Positions 54,908-64,000 are shown, counted from the stretch's first letter. The stretch: DNA of 64,000 bases from Magnetovibrio blakemorei (GCF_001746755.1 NZ_MCGG01000027.1:1-64000), one strand, 5' to 3'. Translations and numbers: made by a program. The notes: generated by a model from the sequence alone, not told the origin.

Positions 54908-55462
54908 TTAAAAATCAGCGCCCTTGGGCAGTTCATGCACCACGCCTTTATGGCACTGAATGCAATGACCGCCTTCATTTTGCGCTTCTTTATGCTTGCG
55001 CTGTGCACGACGGCCCTGTTCGTCGATGAGCATATTGTTAAAGTCGTGACAGTTTCGGCATTCGCGTGATTCGCGGTTTTCCATTTTCGCCCAAACCCGT
55101 TTGGCCATGTCCAAACGATGCTCTTCAAACTGTTCTTTGGTGTCGATGGTGCCCAAAATTTCGTGCATCACGTCCTTGTAGGCCAAAATCTTCGCAATCA
55201 GCTTGGCCGGATATTCTTTCGGGACGTGACAATCGGGGCAGCCCGCTTGAATGCCAACCGTATTTTTGAAATGGAAGCTCTTTTTGTATTCTTCATACGG
55301 ATGGGTCATCGAATGACACGACACACAGAAATTCATGGTGTTGGTCATGGCGACGCCATTAAAGAAAACAAACAAGAATATGGACGTTCCAAGGACGCCA
55401 ACAAACACACCGGCCCACAGCATAATCGGCCTTTTCAGCCAATTGATTATAGTCGATATCAT
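54908..55462 (-). CDS. NapC/NirT-family membrane-anchored tetrahaem cytochrome
   Basis: 184 residues: one N-terminal membrane helix (WAGVFVGVLGTSIFLFVFF) then four haem sites CVSCH (46-50), CPDCH (75-79), CRNCH (135-139) and CIQCH (167-171). This is the NapC/NirT/CymA design: a quinol dehydrogenase passing electrons between the quinone pool and periplasmic partners. The cluster has no nap or nir genes. Its neighbours are the duplicated tetrahaem protein downstream and fccAB upstream, so the partner is probably one of those cytochromes. Confidence 0.92.
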   Translation of the reverse strand: MISTIINWLKRPIMLWAGVFVGVLGTSIFLFVFFNGVAMTNTMNFCVSCHSMTHPYEEYKKSFHFKNTVGIQAGCPDCHVPKEYPAKLIAKILAYKDVMHEILGTIDTKEQFEEHRLDMAKRVWAKMENRESRECRNCHDFNNMLIDEQGRRAQRKHKEAQNEGGHCIQCHKGVVHELPKGADF

Positions 55463-55613
55463 TTTCCCGAGCTCCCTAGATCACGATCTTATCAATCAGG
55501 TGAAAGCGCCGTCCCCCAACGGCTACACCCTCTTGATCTTGCAGCCAGCGCCCTCTGCAGGCGTCCTGCTAAACGCCGATTATTCGGCTTTGTTCGTTCT
55601 TAATTCTGATGAA

Positions 55614-55643
55614 CAAAAGCCCCCGTTCCCAAATGGGAACGAG
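55614..55643 (-). terminator. Rho-independent terminator after fccB
   Basis: Perfect CGTTCCC/GGGAACG stem (55624-55641) with AAAT loop, extended by CC/GG pairs, and TTTTG on the minus strand. Separates fccAB from the NapC-like gene. Confidence 0.75.
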
Positions 55644-55678
55644 GACTGTTGTGTCATGTCTTTAAAGACAACCCGGCA

Positions 55679-56998
55679 TTAGCCCCAGGTGTCTTTACAG
55701 ATGTTGTTGTACCAACTGTGGGCAAACTCGACTTCACGACGGAGCATTTCAGCGCTCGCGTCCATCGGCGTCAGCCCGCCTGCACCCGCAACACCGCCAA
55801 TGACGTCTTTTTCGGCGTCGAAGCGATAAACCGCGGCAACCGAGAACGCATAGTCCTTACCGGCGATCGAGTAACAGGTGTTGACATAAGACGGCGTACC
55901 AACCGGCTTGCCAGCAAGCATGTTGATGATGGCAGCTGCCGTCACCTTACCTTGCGAGTTGGCGGAGTAACCAGATTTCGGCATGGACGTCGCCACGGAA
56001 GCGTCGCCCAGCACGTGGATACCCTTGTGCACTTTGGATTCGAACGTCGTTTTATCGACATCGCACCAGCCTTTGTCGTTGGTGAGACCGGCGATCGAAG
56101 CGATCGTGCCCGCAACTTGCGGCGCAATGTAGTTGATGACGTCGAACTTTTCTTTGCCACCCGACAGGGTTTCAATGGTCATGTCCGCAGCACTGACGGC
56201 ATCGATACCGCCCGTCGATGCACCGGAACGCCATTCGATGATGGAGTTGTCGGTGCCAAAGCCATAGAGGTTCTTCCATGCCTGGGTAAACAACCCCTGC
56301 TTGGAGAACTTGTCCTTGCGGTCAATGATCACGACCTTGGACTTCGGCTTGTTGTGCATAAAGTATTGAGCAATCAAGCTCGCCCGTTCGTACGGTCCAG
56401 GAGGACAGCGGAATGGGTTGGGCGGTGCAATGATGGCAACTTTACCGCCATCAGGCATGGCTTCCAACTGTGAGCGCAGCAAAGCTGTCTGCGGACCGGC
56501 TTGCCAAGCATGAGGCAACTTGTCAAAAACGGCTTCGCCTTCTTTGACAAACGGATCAACGACAAAGCTGATGCCCGGTGCAACCACACAATGGTCGTAG
56601 CCATATGTGGTCCCGCCAGCGGTCGTTACGGTTTTCTTCGCCGCATCAATGGCCGTGACGTGGTCTTTGATGACTTTAACGCCCATTTTCATCAGACCAT
56701 CGAATGTGACTTCGATTTGGCCCATGGTGCGCTCGCCGCCGAGCACTTCGTTCGACATAAAGCACGTGTGGTAGCTGGCTTTGGGTTCGATCACCGTGAC
56801 ATCGATGTCGGGATTGCCCATCTTCAAGTAACGCGCCGTTGTGGCACCACCGACACCGCCACCGACGATGACAACCTTACCGCCCGCAGCTGCGTTGGCA
56901 AGGCTCGGAGCCGCAAGAGTGGCTGCGCCAGCAATGGCGACGCCGCTTGTTGTCTTCAAGAAATGACGACGGTTCATAGTGTTCATGATCTTACTCAT
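55679..56998 (-). CDS. fccB: flavocytochrome c sulfide dehydrogenase, flavoprotein subunit
   Basis: 439 residues. Oxidises sulfide and passes electrons to FccA. A Tat signal NRRHFLK at residues 9-15 ends near ANAAAG; Rossmann site VVIVGGGVGGATTARYL (46-51 GGGVGG); Cys79 in SYHTCFMSN is the likely covalent FAD ligand (8-alpha-S-cysteinyl in the family). Other redox motifs: PPNPFRCPPGPYERA and HVLGDASVATSMPKSGYSA. Differs from sulfide:quinone reductase by the Tat signal and by its partner fccA. Strong GGGGGGAA site before the ATG. Confidence 0.95.
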   Translation of the reverse strand: MSKIMNTMNRRHFLKTTSGVAIAGAATLAAPSLANAAAGGKVVIVGGGVGGATTARYLKMGNPDIDVTVIEPKASYHTCFMSNEVLGGERTMGQIEVTFDGLMKMGVKVIKDHVTAIDAAKKTVTTAGGTTYGYDHCVVAPGISFVVDPFVKEGEAVFDKLPHAWQAGPQTALLRSQLEAMPDGGKVAIIAPPNPFRCPPGPYERASLIAQYFMHNKPKSKVVIIDRKDKFSKQGLFTQAWKNLYGFGTDNSIIEWRSGASTGGIDAVSAADMTIETLSGGKEKFDVINYIAPQVAGTIASIAGLTNDKGWCDVDKTTFESKVHKGIHVLGDASVATSMPKSGYSANSQGKVTAAAIINMLAGKPVGTPSYVNTCYSIAGKDYAFSVAAVYRFDAEKDVIGGVAGAGGLTPMDASAEMLRREVEFAHSWYNNICKDTWG

Positions 56999-57013
56999 TC
57001 TCAGTTCCCCCCC

Positions 57014-57634
57014 TTACTTACGGCTGGCGTAAAATTGAAGTACTGCTTCAACGCCGCCCTTTTCTTTGAGTTCGCCGAGGACACGTAACTTTTTGCGTTT
57101 TTCCTTGTCGGACATGTTCGGATTGGCTTCGATATTGCGGCTACCCGAATCAAAATCCATCAAGTTGTTGCGCAGATACGGCAACATTTGACCGGCCAGA
57201 ACGGGATAATCTTCTGCCGTATAGCCATCTTTTTCATGGCAACCTTCGCACATGTCTTTGATCAAAGCCTGACCTTTTGCCACTTCGGCAGGGTCAGTTT
57301 TTTGCATCGCCACACGTTCAAATTTCTGTTTAGAGAAAAAATCAGCCATTTTGGCGATTTCTGCATCGGAGTAGCCTTTGGCAATCCGCTGCATGACCGT
57401 TGATTTGCGAATAGTGCCATCACGATAGTTCGTCATAGACTCGATCAGATAATTCTTATTCATTCCTGCAATCGTTGGGGTTGCTGGACCTTGGCTAACG
57501 CCATTGGGGCCGTGGCAACCGTTACAGGTGTTGGCCAGCATGCTGGCTTCTGCATCGCTTGCTTGTGCTGTGGAAAAGCCCATCAGGCTGATCACGGCAC
57601 CAGTTGCGAAAGCATAAGTCATAAATTTACGCAC
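57014..57634 (-). CDS. fccA: flavocytochrome c sulfide dehydrogenase, dihaem cytochrome subunit
   Basis: 206 residues: signal peptide to QASDAE, two haem sites CNGCH (37-41) and CEGCH (129-133) with class I cytochrome helices between. Takes electrons from FccB and passes them to periplasmic carriers. The GTG at 57634 is preferred because GGGAGGA lies six bases before it, giving MRKFMTYAF as a proper signal peptide; an upstream extension to 57742 lacks one. First gene of fccAB, 15 bp from fccB. Confidence 0.93.
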   Translation of the reverse strand: MRKFMTYAFATGAVISLMGFSTAQASDAEASMLANTCNGCHGPNGVSQGPATPTIAGMNKNYLIESMTNYRDGTIRKSTVMQRIAKGYSDAEIAKMADFFSKQKFERVAMQKTDPAEVAKGQALIKDMCEGCHEKDGYTAEDYPVLAGQMLPYLRNNLMDFDSGSRNIEANPNMSDKEKRKKLRVLGELKEKGGVEAVLQFYASRK

Positions 57635-57765
57635 TGAGCATCCTCCCACTCGTTGTTGACGTGAATATTTCTTAGCACATGAAATGCAGGGGACAAAGCC
57701 AAAAAAACTCAAGTGTATCAATGACTTTAACAAAAAATACACACGACATTTTCATCAGCATTTAC

Positions 57766-57804
57766 TCATGTAAGTGTTGTTCTTTACGAACAACACTTAC
57801 ATGA
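57766..57804. promoter_or_regulatory. 16-bp perfect inverted repeat upstream of fccA
   Basis: Arms TCATGTAAGTGTTGTT (57766-57781) and AACAACACTTACATGA (57789-57804) with a 7-base spacer CTTTACG. Located about 130 bp before the fccA start, with no T tract. It fits a dimer-binding operator or a strong RNA hairpin. The rest of the 57635-58024 gap has no gene. Confidence 0.72.
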
Positions 57805-58024
57805 CGTATTTCTTATGTTGCGACACACCAATGTCACAAACACAATCACTTAGTCTATTTGTACAGGGGCGTTATCGCTCATATATTGCATTGCAATAGA
57901 GACATCTACGCGTCAAAAAACTTGCAATCAGCATCCGTTTCCTTGAAGATTTGACCAAATTCGACACTGAGACATGGGGAAAGCCAGAAACCTCCAACTA
58001 AATTTAAATTGAAAGTTTGTTATT

Positions 58025-58213
58025 ATGCGTCTCCTTCTTGCTATTCTCGTTCCGTGGTTACAATTTTTCACCATTGGTCGTCCCATTGCCGGCATCATTT
58101 GTCTGATATTGCAACTGACCTTGGTGGGCTGGATTCCCGCCGCGATTTGGTCCGTCTACGCTTTGAGCCAGTACAAAACGGACAGCAAAATCAAAAAGGC
58201 GCTGGGGCAATAA
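58025..58213 (+). CDS. YqaE/Pmp3-family small membrane protein
   Basis: 62 residues with two hydrophobic helices (LLLAILVPWLQFFTIG, AGIICLILQLTLVGWIPAAIW) and a charged tail. Matches the YqaE/Pmp3 family, small plasma-membrane proteins linked to ion homeostasis and membrane potential under stress. A second small membrane protein follows 45 bases downstream in the same direction. Confidence 0.88.
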   Translation: MRLLLAILVPWLQFFTIGRPIAGIICLILQLTLVGWIPAAIWSVYALSQYKTDSKIKKALGQ

Positions 58214-58258
58214 TCCCTCACCTGCCTGTCTCTCAACGCCCTTGACTTGGATTGAACC

Positions 58259-58507
58259 ATGGCTGCTGCCCCGCGCATTCCCGTATTGAAACTGCTCATC
58301 TGGTGTTTGATCATCGGGCTCTTGTTGGCGTGGTTCAACGCCTCGCCCGAGGGCGTCTATGCGTGGGCCGGTGAAACTGGTAAAGCGGCCTTTAATTGGC
58401 TGTGGAACTTTGGCCAACGAATCGGCCCTTATATACTGATGGGGGCCATGCTGGTGCTGCCCATTTGGGCCGTTATGTTTTTATGGAATTGGTTCAAGAC
58501 CCGCTGA
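58259..58507 (+). CDS. small two-helix membrane protein of unknown family
   Basis: 82 residues with two membrane helices (about 10-26, VLKLLIWCLIIGLLLAW, and 57-78, IGPYILMGAMLVLPIWAVM). A Trp-rich aromatic belt (YAWAG, FNWLWNF, FLWNWF) is notable. Starts 45 bases after the YqaE-like gene, so they are likely co-transcribed. I do not recognise the family with certainty. Confidence 0.75.
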   Translation: MAAAPRIPVLKLLIWCLIIGLLLAWFNASPEGVYAWAGETGKAAFNWLWNFGQRIGPYILMGAMLVLPIWAVMFLWNWFKTR

Positions 58508-58539
58508 TAAGCATCTGTATTAATGCATGTTTGGCTTCA

Positions 58540-59445
58540 TTAAGACGCCATAATTCTGGGTGGTTTACGCCATTGGGTAAATTGATCGCGAATGTGTTGC
58601 GCCAGTTCGGAGGCGATTTCGTTGGCACCGCTGGCAGATGTATACAGGTTGATGTAAAAAACTGGTAAGTCCGGCAACCCCTGCTCTGCGCCCAACACCT
58701 CGACATAACTCGGCACGGTCGAATCCAAAATGGCCGTGACGCCGAGATCCGCACTCAACATGGCAAATGATGCGTCCATGTTGCGGGTGACGTTGATGCG
58801 CCATTCCCGCCCGACCCGTTCCAAGGCCCGCAGCATCGGCATGCGGAACATGCAGTTTTCATTGACAATCACCAGCGGCAAGGGCGTTTGCAGATGGCTA
58901 TCGCCGCCACGACCGCCCACCCAAATCAGCTCATTGTGGATCAGCCGTTCAGCCCCTTTTGGGGTGTGGTTCTCGGTGGTCAAAGTGAGGTCAATCCGTC
59001 CCTTGGACAAGGCGTTCTTCAAATCTTCGCTGGTGCCGACTTCCAATTCCACACTGACCTTGGGGTATGCACTGGCAAAGCTTTTCAAGATCGGCCCGAC
59101 AAACGGGAAAACGATGTCGTAGGGCACCCCAAAGCGCACCGTCCCGGAAAATTCCGGTGCCGTCATTAACGTAAAAACTTCATCATTCAAGGCAATCAGC
59201 TTTTGCGCCGGAACGATCAGTTTTTCCCCTTCAATGGTGGTATCAAGCCGTTGCCCCGCGCGATCAAACAAGGATTTTTGCAAAAGCTCTTCTAACCGTT
59301 TGATCCGTTGGCTGACGGCACCCTGGGTCACATTGAGACGATTGGCCGCGACGGTCATCGAGCCACTTTCCGCGACCGCGATGAAGGCACGCAAAAGCGC
59401 CGTGTCGATATCGCGTATGGGAATCTTTGCGTCATTAGCACTCAT
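58540..59445 (-). CDS. LysR-family transcriptional regulator
   Basis: 301 residues: winged helix TALLRAFIAVAESGSMTVAA with LNVTQGAVSQRIKRLEELL and an effector domain (TVRFGVPYDIVFPFVGPIL). Divergent from the DUF1127 gene, so it may control that gene. It has no specific link to the sulfur or carbon genes. Start at MSANDAK (59445). Confidence 0.9.
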   Translation of the reverse strand: MSANDAKIPIRDIDTALLRAFIAVAESGSMTVAANRLNVTQGAVSQRIKRLEELLQKSLFDRAGQRLDTTIEGEKLIVPAQKLIALNDEVFTLMTAPEFSGTVRFGVPYDIVFPFVGPILKSFASAYPKVSVELEVGTSEDLKNALSKGRIDLTLTTENHTPKGAERLIHNELIWVGGRGGDSHLQTPLPLVIVNENCMFRMPMLRALERVGREWRINVTRNMDASFAMLSADLGVTAILDSTVPSYVEVLGAEQGLPDLPVFYINLYTSASGANEIASELAQHIRDQFTQWRKPPRIMAS

Positions 59446-59537
59446 AATAGCAGTGATTATGAACATTGGTTTTACTAATAGCAAGCCCTTCGGCATTATA
59501 CCCCTATCAAAACAGTTAACATGAGGAGACCGGGATC

Positions 59538-59789
59538 ATGAATTACAACACTATCACCTGCTGCGACGACATGTGCGACGTATCGGCCAAAACCATGACC
59601 CAGCAACTCTTCGGCACCCGTGTGGCCGCGTTGGTGGACTGGGTCAAACGAGCCTATGACGTGTACCGCCAGCGTCGGCACCTTGCCCACTTGAGCGCCC
59701 GTGAGCTGTCCGATTTGGGCATCACCCGTGCCCAAGCACAATTTGAGAGCGCTCGGCCCTTCTGGGACCTGCCGAACGACGCGGCCTAA
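59538..59789 (+). CDS. DUF1127 small protein
   Basis: 83 residues. The C-terminal part is the DUF1127 motif: WVKRAYDVYRQRRHLAHLSARELSDLGITRAQA, with R and L spacing typical of the family. The N terminus is Cys-rich (TCCDDMCDV). DUF1127 proteins are common in Alphaproteobacteria and take part in RNA turnover and phosphate or carbon responses in some species. Strong GAGGAG upstream. Divergent from lysR. Confidence 0.9.
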   Translation: MNYNTITCCDDMCDVSAKTMTQQLFGTRVAALVDWVKRAYDVYRQRRHLAHLSARELSDLGITRAQAQFESARPFWDLPNDAA

Positions 59790-59834
59790 CACGTTCCCCC
59801 CATCCCCAGCCTTCATTCCTCCAAATGAAAGCGC

Positions 59835-59870
59835 AAAAAAGCCGCCGGAATTCACTCCGGCGGCTTTTTT
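59835..59870. terminator. bidirectional Rho-independent terminator
   Basis: Perfect 15-bp stem (59835-59849 with 59856-59870) with a 6-base loop, A run and T run. Serves the DUF1127 gene and the convergent phosphoribulokinase gene. Confidence 0.95.
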
Positions 59871-59887
59871 AATGAGGCGTTGAGAGA

Positions 59888-60769
59888 CTAACCGCGTGCG
59901 CTCATCATTTGGCGCAAGATCGGGGTCAAAATCAGCTCCATGGCGAAGCCCATCTTGCCACCCGGCACGACGATGGTGTTGCGACGAGACATGAACGAGT
60001 GCGGGATCATCTGCAGCAAGTAAGGGAAGTCAATGTCCTTGGGCAGATTTTCCGGCTTGCGGAAACGAATCACCACGACGCTTTCATCAGGCGTCGGAAT
60101 GTCGCGCGCAATGATCGGGTCGGAGGTGTCAACCACCGGCACGCGCTGGAAGTTGATGTCCGAATGCTGGAACTGCGGCACGATGTAGTGAACGTAGTCA
60201 TGCATGCGGCGCATGATGGTGTCCATCACCGCTTCTTGCGAATAACCGCGTTGCGAGGTGTCGCGATGGATTTTTTGAATCCATTCCAGGTTGATCACCG
60301 GCACAACGCCGATTTTCAAATCTACATAACGGGGCATATCAACGTCAGCCGTTTTCACGCTGCCGTGCAGGCCTTCGTAGAACATCAAATCGGTGCCCGA
60401 GGGGATATCTTCCCAAGGCGTAAATTGACCGGGGTTTAAGCCTTCGTAAGCTGCGGCTTCTTCATCAGAGTGCAGGTACAAACGACGCTGACCGCCACCG
60501 GTCTCGCCATAGGTTTTAAACAGATCAGCCAATTTGGCGAATTCGTTCGCTTCGGGGCCGAAGTGGCTGAAAGTCATGTCGCCAGCGGCTTCGGTCTCAG
60601 CGACTTTGGCCTTCATGGCGGCGCGGTCATACCGGTGGAAGCTGTCCCCTTCAATCACGGCGGGGGTCAGGCCTTCACGGCGAAACATGTGTTCAAATGC
60701 ATCTTTGACCGTGCTGGTCCCCGCACCGGAAGATCCGGTCACGGCGATAATCGGGTGTTTTTTGGACAC
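59888..60769 (-). CDS. prkA: phosphoribulokinase, proteobacterial class I
   Basis: 293 residues. Class I phosphoribulokinase of Proteobacteria: IIAVTGSSGAGTSTVKDAFEHM with P-loop GSSGAGTST, VIEGDSFHRYDR, SHFGPEANEF and DLMFYEGLHGSV, ending PGGKMGFAMELILTPI. GTG at 60769 is the chosen start because GGGAAGGA lies about eight bases before it and the product then starts like other family members (SKKHPIIAV); ATG 60802 adds 11 residues and has no clear site. It is a second phosphoribulokinase, away from the cbb cluster. Confidence 0.95.
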   Translation of the reverse strand: MSKKHPIIAVTGSSGAGTSTVKDAFEHMFRREGLTPAVIEGDSFHRYDRAAMKAKVAETEAAGDMTFSHFGPEANEFAKLADLFKTYGETGGGQRRLYLHSDEEAAAYEGLNPGQFTPWEDIPSGTDLMFYEGLHGSVKTADVDMPRYVDLKIGVVPVINLEWIQKIHRDTSQRGYSQEAVMDTIMRRMHDYVHYIVPQFQHSDINFQRVPVVDTSDPIIARDIPTPDESVVVIRFRKPENLPKDIDFPYLLQMIPHSFMSRRNTIVVPGGKMGFAMELILTPILRQMMSARG

Positions 60770-61096
60770 GGGTGCAATCCTTCCCTGTTGGATTTCATTC
60801 ATAATCGCCGCTCTAAATGAGCGATCTCTAATATGCGCAGTATGGCTGAATCGGAAAGGACCCGATAGCCATGAAATCACGATTCTTGTCCGGATCGAAC
60901 GCTCAATCCCAAAAAAAGCCTCAAACGTGAGGCGCTTTGGGCAGAAAATCAACGTTCAACTCGGCCACGGGGAGGTCACTGAGGTAACGACAATGTGCCG
61001 TTCACGGGGCAATCTAGTACGCATTCTTTAAACGCGCGTCAACCCTTGTCGGTTCAAACGAAGCGGCTTGGCGGTACGTTTACCCTATGGGGGGAA
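60770..61096. promoter_or_regulatory. gap between prkA start and tRNA-His
   Basis: 327 bases without a gene. It holds the upstream region of the class I phosphoribulokinase, and the tRNA ends at 61097. No clear promoter motif, operator or small gene was seen. Confidence 0.3.
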
Positions 61097-61174
61097 TGGG
61101 GTGGCTGATGGGTCTCGAACCCACGACCTCCGCGACCACAACGCGGCGCTCTGACCAACTGAGCTACAGCCACC
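61097..61174 (-). tRNA. tRNA-His (anticodon GTG)
   Basis: Minus strand. Reads GGTGGCTGTAGCTCAG onward with anticodon GTG in GTTGTGGTC, T-arm GGTTCGAGACC and 3' end CAGCCAC-C-CCA. The gene encodes the extra 5' G (G-1, position 61174) paired with C73, as well as the 3' CCA (61099-61097). 78 bases. The cloverleaf is complete. Confidence 0.96.
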
Positions 61175-61218
61175 ATAGTGTTAAGCATTCCGAGGTGAAC
61201 CCCGAAAGCCGCCCTTAT

Positions 61219-63417
61219 CTAGACGGAAGACTTAGTCGCGTCAAGCACCCCGTTTAATGATCTGATGCGGTTTTTTCCAAACCGCACCGTAACCTGTGTT
61301 CCGACGCCGAGTTCGCTGACAATTTTCATCTCGCCATCATGGGCTTTGACCAGTTCGTTGGTGAGCGGCAAGCCCAGTCCGGTGCCTTCCGTCAGGCCCG
61401 CGATATGGCTGTTGGTGCGACCGAACGGTTCCATGGCCGATGCCAGCCCATCGGCATCCATGCCCAAGCCGGTATCCTTAACGATCAGTTCAATGGCATC
61501 GCTTTCATATTTCACAAGCAAGGAAACGGTGCCGCCGTTGGGCGTAAACTTGACCGCATTCGACAACAAATTCAGCAAAATTTGCATCAGGCGCCGTTTG
61601 TCGGCGTATAGCAGATCCATCCCATCCGGCGCATCCACAAATATGGTGATCTCCCCCGTCTCTGCGCGCGGTAGAATTTGCGAGACAGCCGCATCGGCAA
61701 CCTCGGCCAAATCGACGGCTTCTTCATGCAAATCCATCTTGCCCGCTTCGATGGCTGAGAGGTCCAAAATATCGTTGATCAATTCCAGCAGATGGCCGCC
61801 GGATGCATGGATATTGGTGATGTATTCCGCATACTTATCATGGCCGAGGGGGCCGAGAATTTCATGGCAAATGCTGTCGGAAAAGCCAATGATGGCATTC
61901 AGCGGGGTGCGTAATTCATGGCTCATATTGGCCAAGAAGTCCGACTTGGCCTGGTTGGCGCTGTCGGCCAACTCTTTGGCTTTGACATAGTCGCGGGTAC
62001 GCTCACTCACCTGTTCTTCCAAATGGCGTTGCTGCTCGGAGAGCACTTGCTCGACTTTTTTGCGTTGCGCAATCTCGTATTCCAATTGCTGGTTCTTGAC
62101 CTCCAACTCGGCGCTGCGGTCGAGTGCGAGGCTTTCGGTATCTCTTTGCGAGCGCACCATTGTATTGGCTGATCTGGCAACGGCTTCAAGCTCTGCATAA
62201 GCCATCTGATCGGCATCAATGTTTATATTTTTTTCTGCGGCATGATCAAAAAAGGTCTGAAAAGCTGCAAAATTTGCCCCCAAAGAATCCGACAAGCGCC
62301 GCGCCAGAACAAAATAAATCGCAATCAACACCACCAGCACCAGCAGCGATCGCAAAATATTGCCCATTAATCGCTTGCTCAGGGCACTGCGGCGTTCACT
62401 GACTTGCCGTTCAATATCGTCCAGCATGACCCCCGCACCGATGTACCACTCAAACTGATCGATGCTTTCAACATAGCTGACTTTGGGACGCGGCGGACCG
62501 CCTTCAAACCCAGGAATGAAATAGTTTAAAAATCCACCACCATTTTTCGCCGCACGAATCAATTCGACGACGATTTTCACGCCATTGACGTCCGTGACCC
62601 CTATCATCTGCTTGCCTTTTTGGGGCGCCGTCAAAGAAATGCCATCCCATTGACCGCCAAACAGGTAGTTACCGACCCCGGCGGTCGACGTTTCAATCCG
62701 CGACAACAAACTGGCCTTGGTGGCTTTTAAGGCATCGTCCAGATATTCCCCGGTGCCGATGACCCAGCCCAGCGGGGCGTAAAGTTTGACGGCCGTCAGT
62801 TTGCGATGTTCGTCTCCGGGCTGATCCGGACGGCTCCAAGTGTGTTCGAAAAAATAAGGCCCCTGGCGTTCAAGTTCTTGACCATTAAGCGCCAACGCCA
62901 GGGTTTGGCGCACCATTGCCCTTTTTTTTGGCGGGCTGTCCAACAGCAAGTTCGTGCCTTCGTTTTCCGGTCGGTCCGTGGCCAACTGGGAAACACCCTC
63001 TAGGTCGATAATGAAAAAGTAACCTCGGCCATCATTATAGCGGATCTCTCGCAAGGCCTCCCGGACGGCTGTTTTGACCACATCCGGTTCAGACAACGGT
63101 GACAGATTCTTGTAGATTGAATCGACAATGGCGATGGCATTTGTCAATTCTTCCGTCAGCTTTTGCTTGGTACGAAGCTGATAGAGTTTACCCTCGGCCC
63201 GCACATTCGCCGCCGTGTCCGACACCACAGCCTTCAGAAAGGCCTTGTTTTCTTGAATTGAAGTATCGCGGTATTGATTCAGTTCCCGCGTCAGTTCGCG
63301 ATAATCTTGATAAGTCCAAATGGTGCCCATGATCACCAGGGCCAGTATGGCCCACAAAGCCATACGCGTCGGCACAGCTGTCGCCAGTCTCGGTTTTTTG
63401 ACCAGATGTTCGCCCAA
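61219..63417 (-). CDS. Cache-domain sensor histidine kinase
   Basis: 732 residues. Membrane helix at 20-38 ([17 protein letters not shown]), a large periplasmic double Cache sensor ([12 protein letters not shown] near 130 and FEWYIGAGV near 325), a second helix at 355-372, a coiled coil, then HisKA with phosphorylated His500 in [16 protein letters not shown] and the HATPase with [22 protein letters not shown] and [14 protein letters not shown]. Cache domains sense small organic acids or amino acids. No response regulator adjoins. Directly upstream of tRNA-His, divergent from glnB. Confidence 0.93.
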   Translation of the reverse strand: MGEHLVKKPRLATAVPTRMALWAILALVIMGTIWTYQDYRELTRELNQYRDTSIQENKAFLKAVVSDTAANVRAEGKLYQLRTKQKLTEELTNAIAIVDSIYKNLSPLSEPDVVKTAVREALREIRYNDGRGYFFIIDLEGVSQLATDRPENEGTNLLLDSPPKKRAMVRQTLALALNGQELERQGPYFFEHTWSRPDQPGDEHRKLTAVKLYAPLGWVIGTGEYLDDALKATKASLLSRIETSTAGVGNYLFGGQWDGISLTAPQKGKQMIGVTDVNGVKIVVELIRAAKNGGGFLNYFIPGFEGGPPRPKVSYVESIDQFEWYIGAGVMLDDIERQVSERRSALSKRLMGNILRSLLVLVVLIAIYFVLARRLSDSLGANFAAFQTFFDHAAEKNINIDADQMAYAELEAVARSANTMVRSQRDTESLALDRSAELEVKNQQLEYEIAQRKKVEQVLSEQQRHLEEQVSERTRDYVKAKELADSANQAKSDFLANMSHELRTPLNAIIGFSDSICHEILGPLGHDKYAEYITNIHASGGHLLELINDILDLSAIEAGKMDLHEEAVDLAEVADAAVSQILPRAETGEITIFVDAPDGMDLLYADKRRLMQILLNLLSNAVKFTPNGGTVSLLVKYESDAIELIVKDTGLGMDADGLASAMEPFGRTNSHIAGLTEGTGLGLPLTNELVKAHDGEMKIVSELGVGTQVTVRFGKNRIRSLNGVLDATKSSV

Positions 63418-64000
<583 letters not shown>

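Noticed and set aside
55679-56998. Calling this gene sulfide:quinone reductase.
   Set aside because: Tat signal, Cys79 for covalent FAD and the adjacent dihaem fccA fit flavocytochrome c.
60770-60802. ATG start 60802 for the class I phosphoribulokinase.
   Set aside because: No ribosome site before it; GTG 60769 has GGGAAGGA at good spacing and matches the family N terminus.

Overview
The window reads as chromosome from a sulfur-oxidising, CO2-fixing alphaproteobacterium of the Rhodospirillales type. The support is the set of alphaproteobacterial families (DUF502, DUF2927, DUF1127, the TIGR02186-type membrane protein, SdhE-Mfd divergent from RecG), a form II RuBisCO whose active-site numbering matches Rhodospirillum rubrum, and a Sox thiosulfate system. 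Genus cannot be fixed from this sequence; marine sulfur-oxidising or magnetotactic vibrios such as Magnetovibrio or Varunaivibrio are guesses from gene content. Base composition looks even, and no phage, insertion sequence, CRISPR array or rRNA operon was seen.

Layout. 1-17.7 kb is housekeeping and signalling: a cytoplasmic CZB chemoreceptor, cysC, a DsbA-like oxidoreductase, mfd-sdhE divergent from recG, small envelope and cyclic-nucleotide proteins, an ACT-domain protein, a solitary fliG and a four-PAS GGDEF-EAL protein. 17.9-32.4 kb is a sulfur island. Leftward dsrE2, a DUF3365 cytochrome, a ribbon-helix-helix protein, tusA and a soxS-like gene diverge from rightward soxT, soxXYZA, soxB and soxV. 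Next come a leftward DsrE/soxW/hydrolase group and a rightward SqrR-like repressor, TauE/SafE exporter, TIGR02186 protein and universal stress protein. soxCD is absent from the window.

32.4-36.2 kb holds a solitary cbiM behind a cobalamin riboswitch and a GNAT/C39-peptidase plus RimK-type amidoligase pair. 36.2-52.9 kb is the Calvin-Benson region: rpe, cbbO, cbbQ, cbbM, divergent cbbR, then (after a hydrolase, a transporter and a frameshifted unknown gene) fba, tkt, a plant/cyanobacterial-like phosphoribulokinase and glpX behind a long structured leader, with an atypical response regulator upstream. 53.3-57.6 kb is a periplasmic electron-transfer group: an internally duplicated tetrahaem cytochrome, a NapC/NirT-type tetrahaem protein and flavocytochrome c sulfide dehydrogenase (fccBA). 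58-64 kb has small membrane proteins, a LysR regulator, DUF1127, a second phosphoribulokinase of the proteobacterial class, tRNA-His, a Cache-domain histidine kinase and the start of glnB with a sigma-54 promoter.

Together: thiosulfate and sulfide are oxidised in the periplasm by Sox and Fcc, sulfane sulfur is probably handled through TusA/DsrE-type carriers and exported by TauE/SafE, and the electrons and energy support a Calvin cycle built on form II RuBisCO. The most interesting unexplained items are a compact structured RNA candidate between rpe and cbbO, the hairpin-rich leader of the glpX operon, the two different phosphoribulokinases, the duplicated tetrahaem cytochrome with its NapC partner, several strong inverted repeats at sulfur promoters, and a T8-tract frameshift in an unknown anchored protein.
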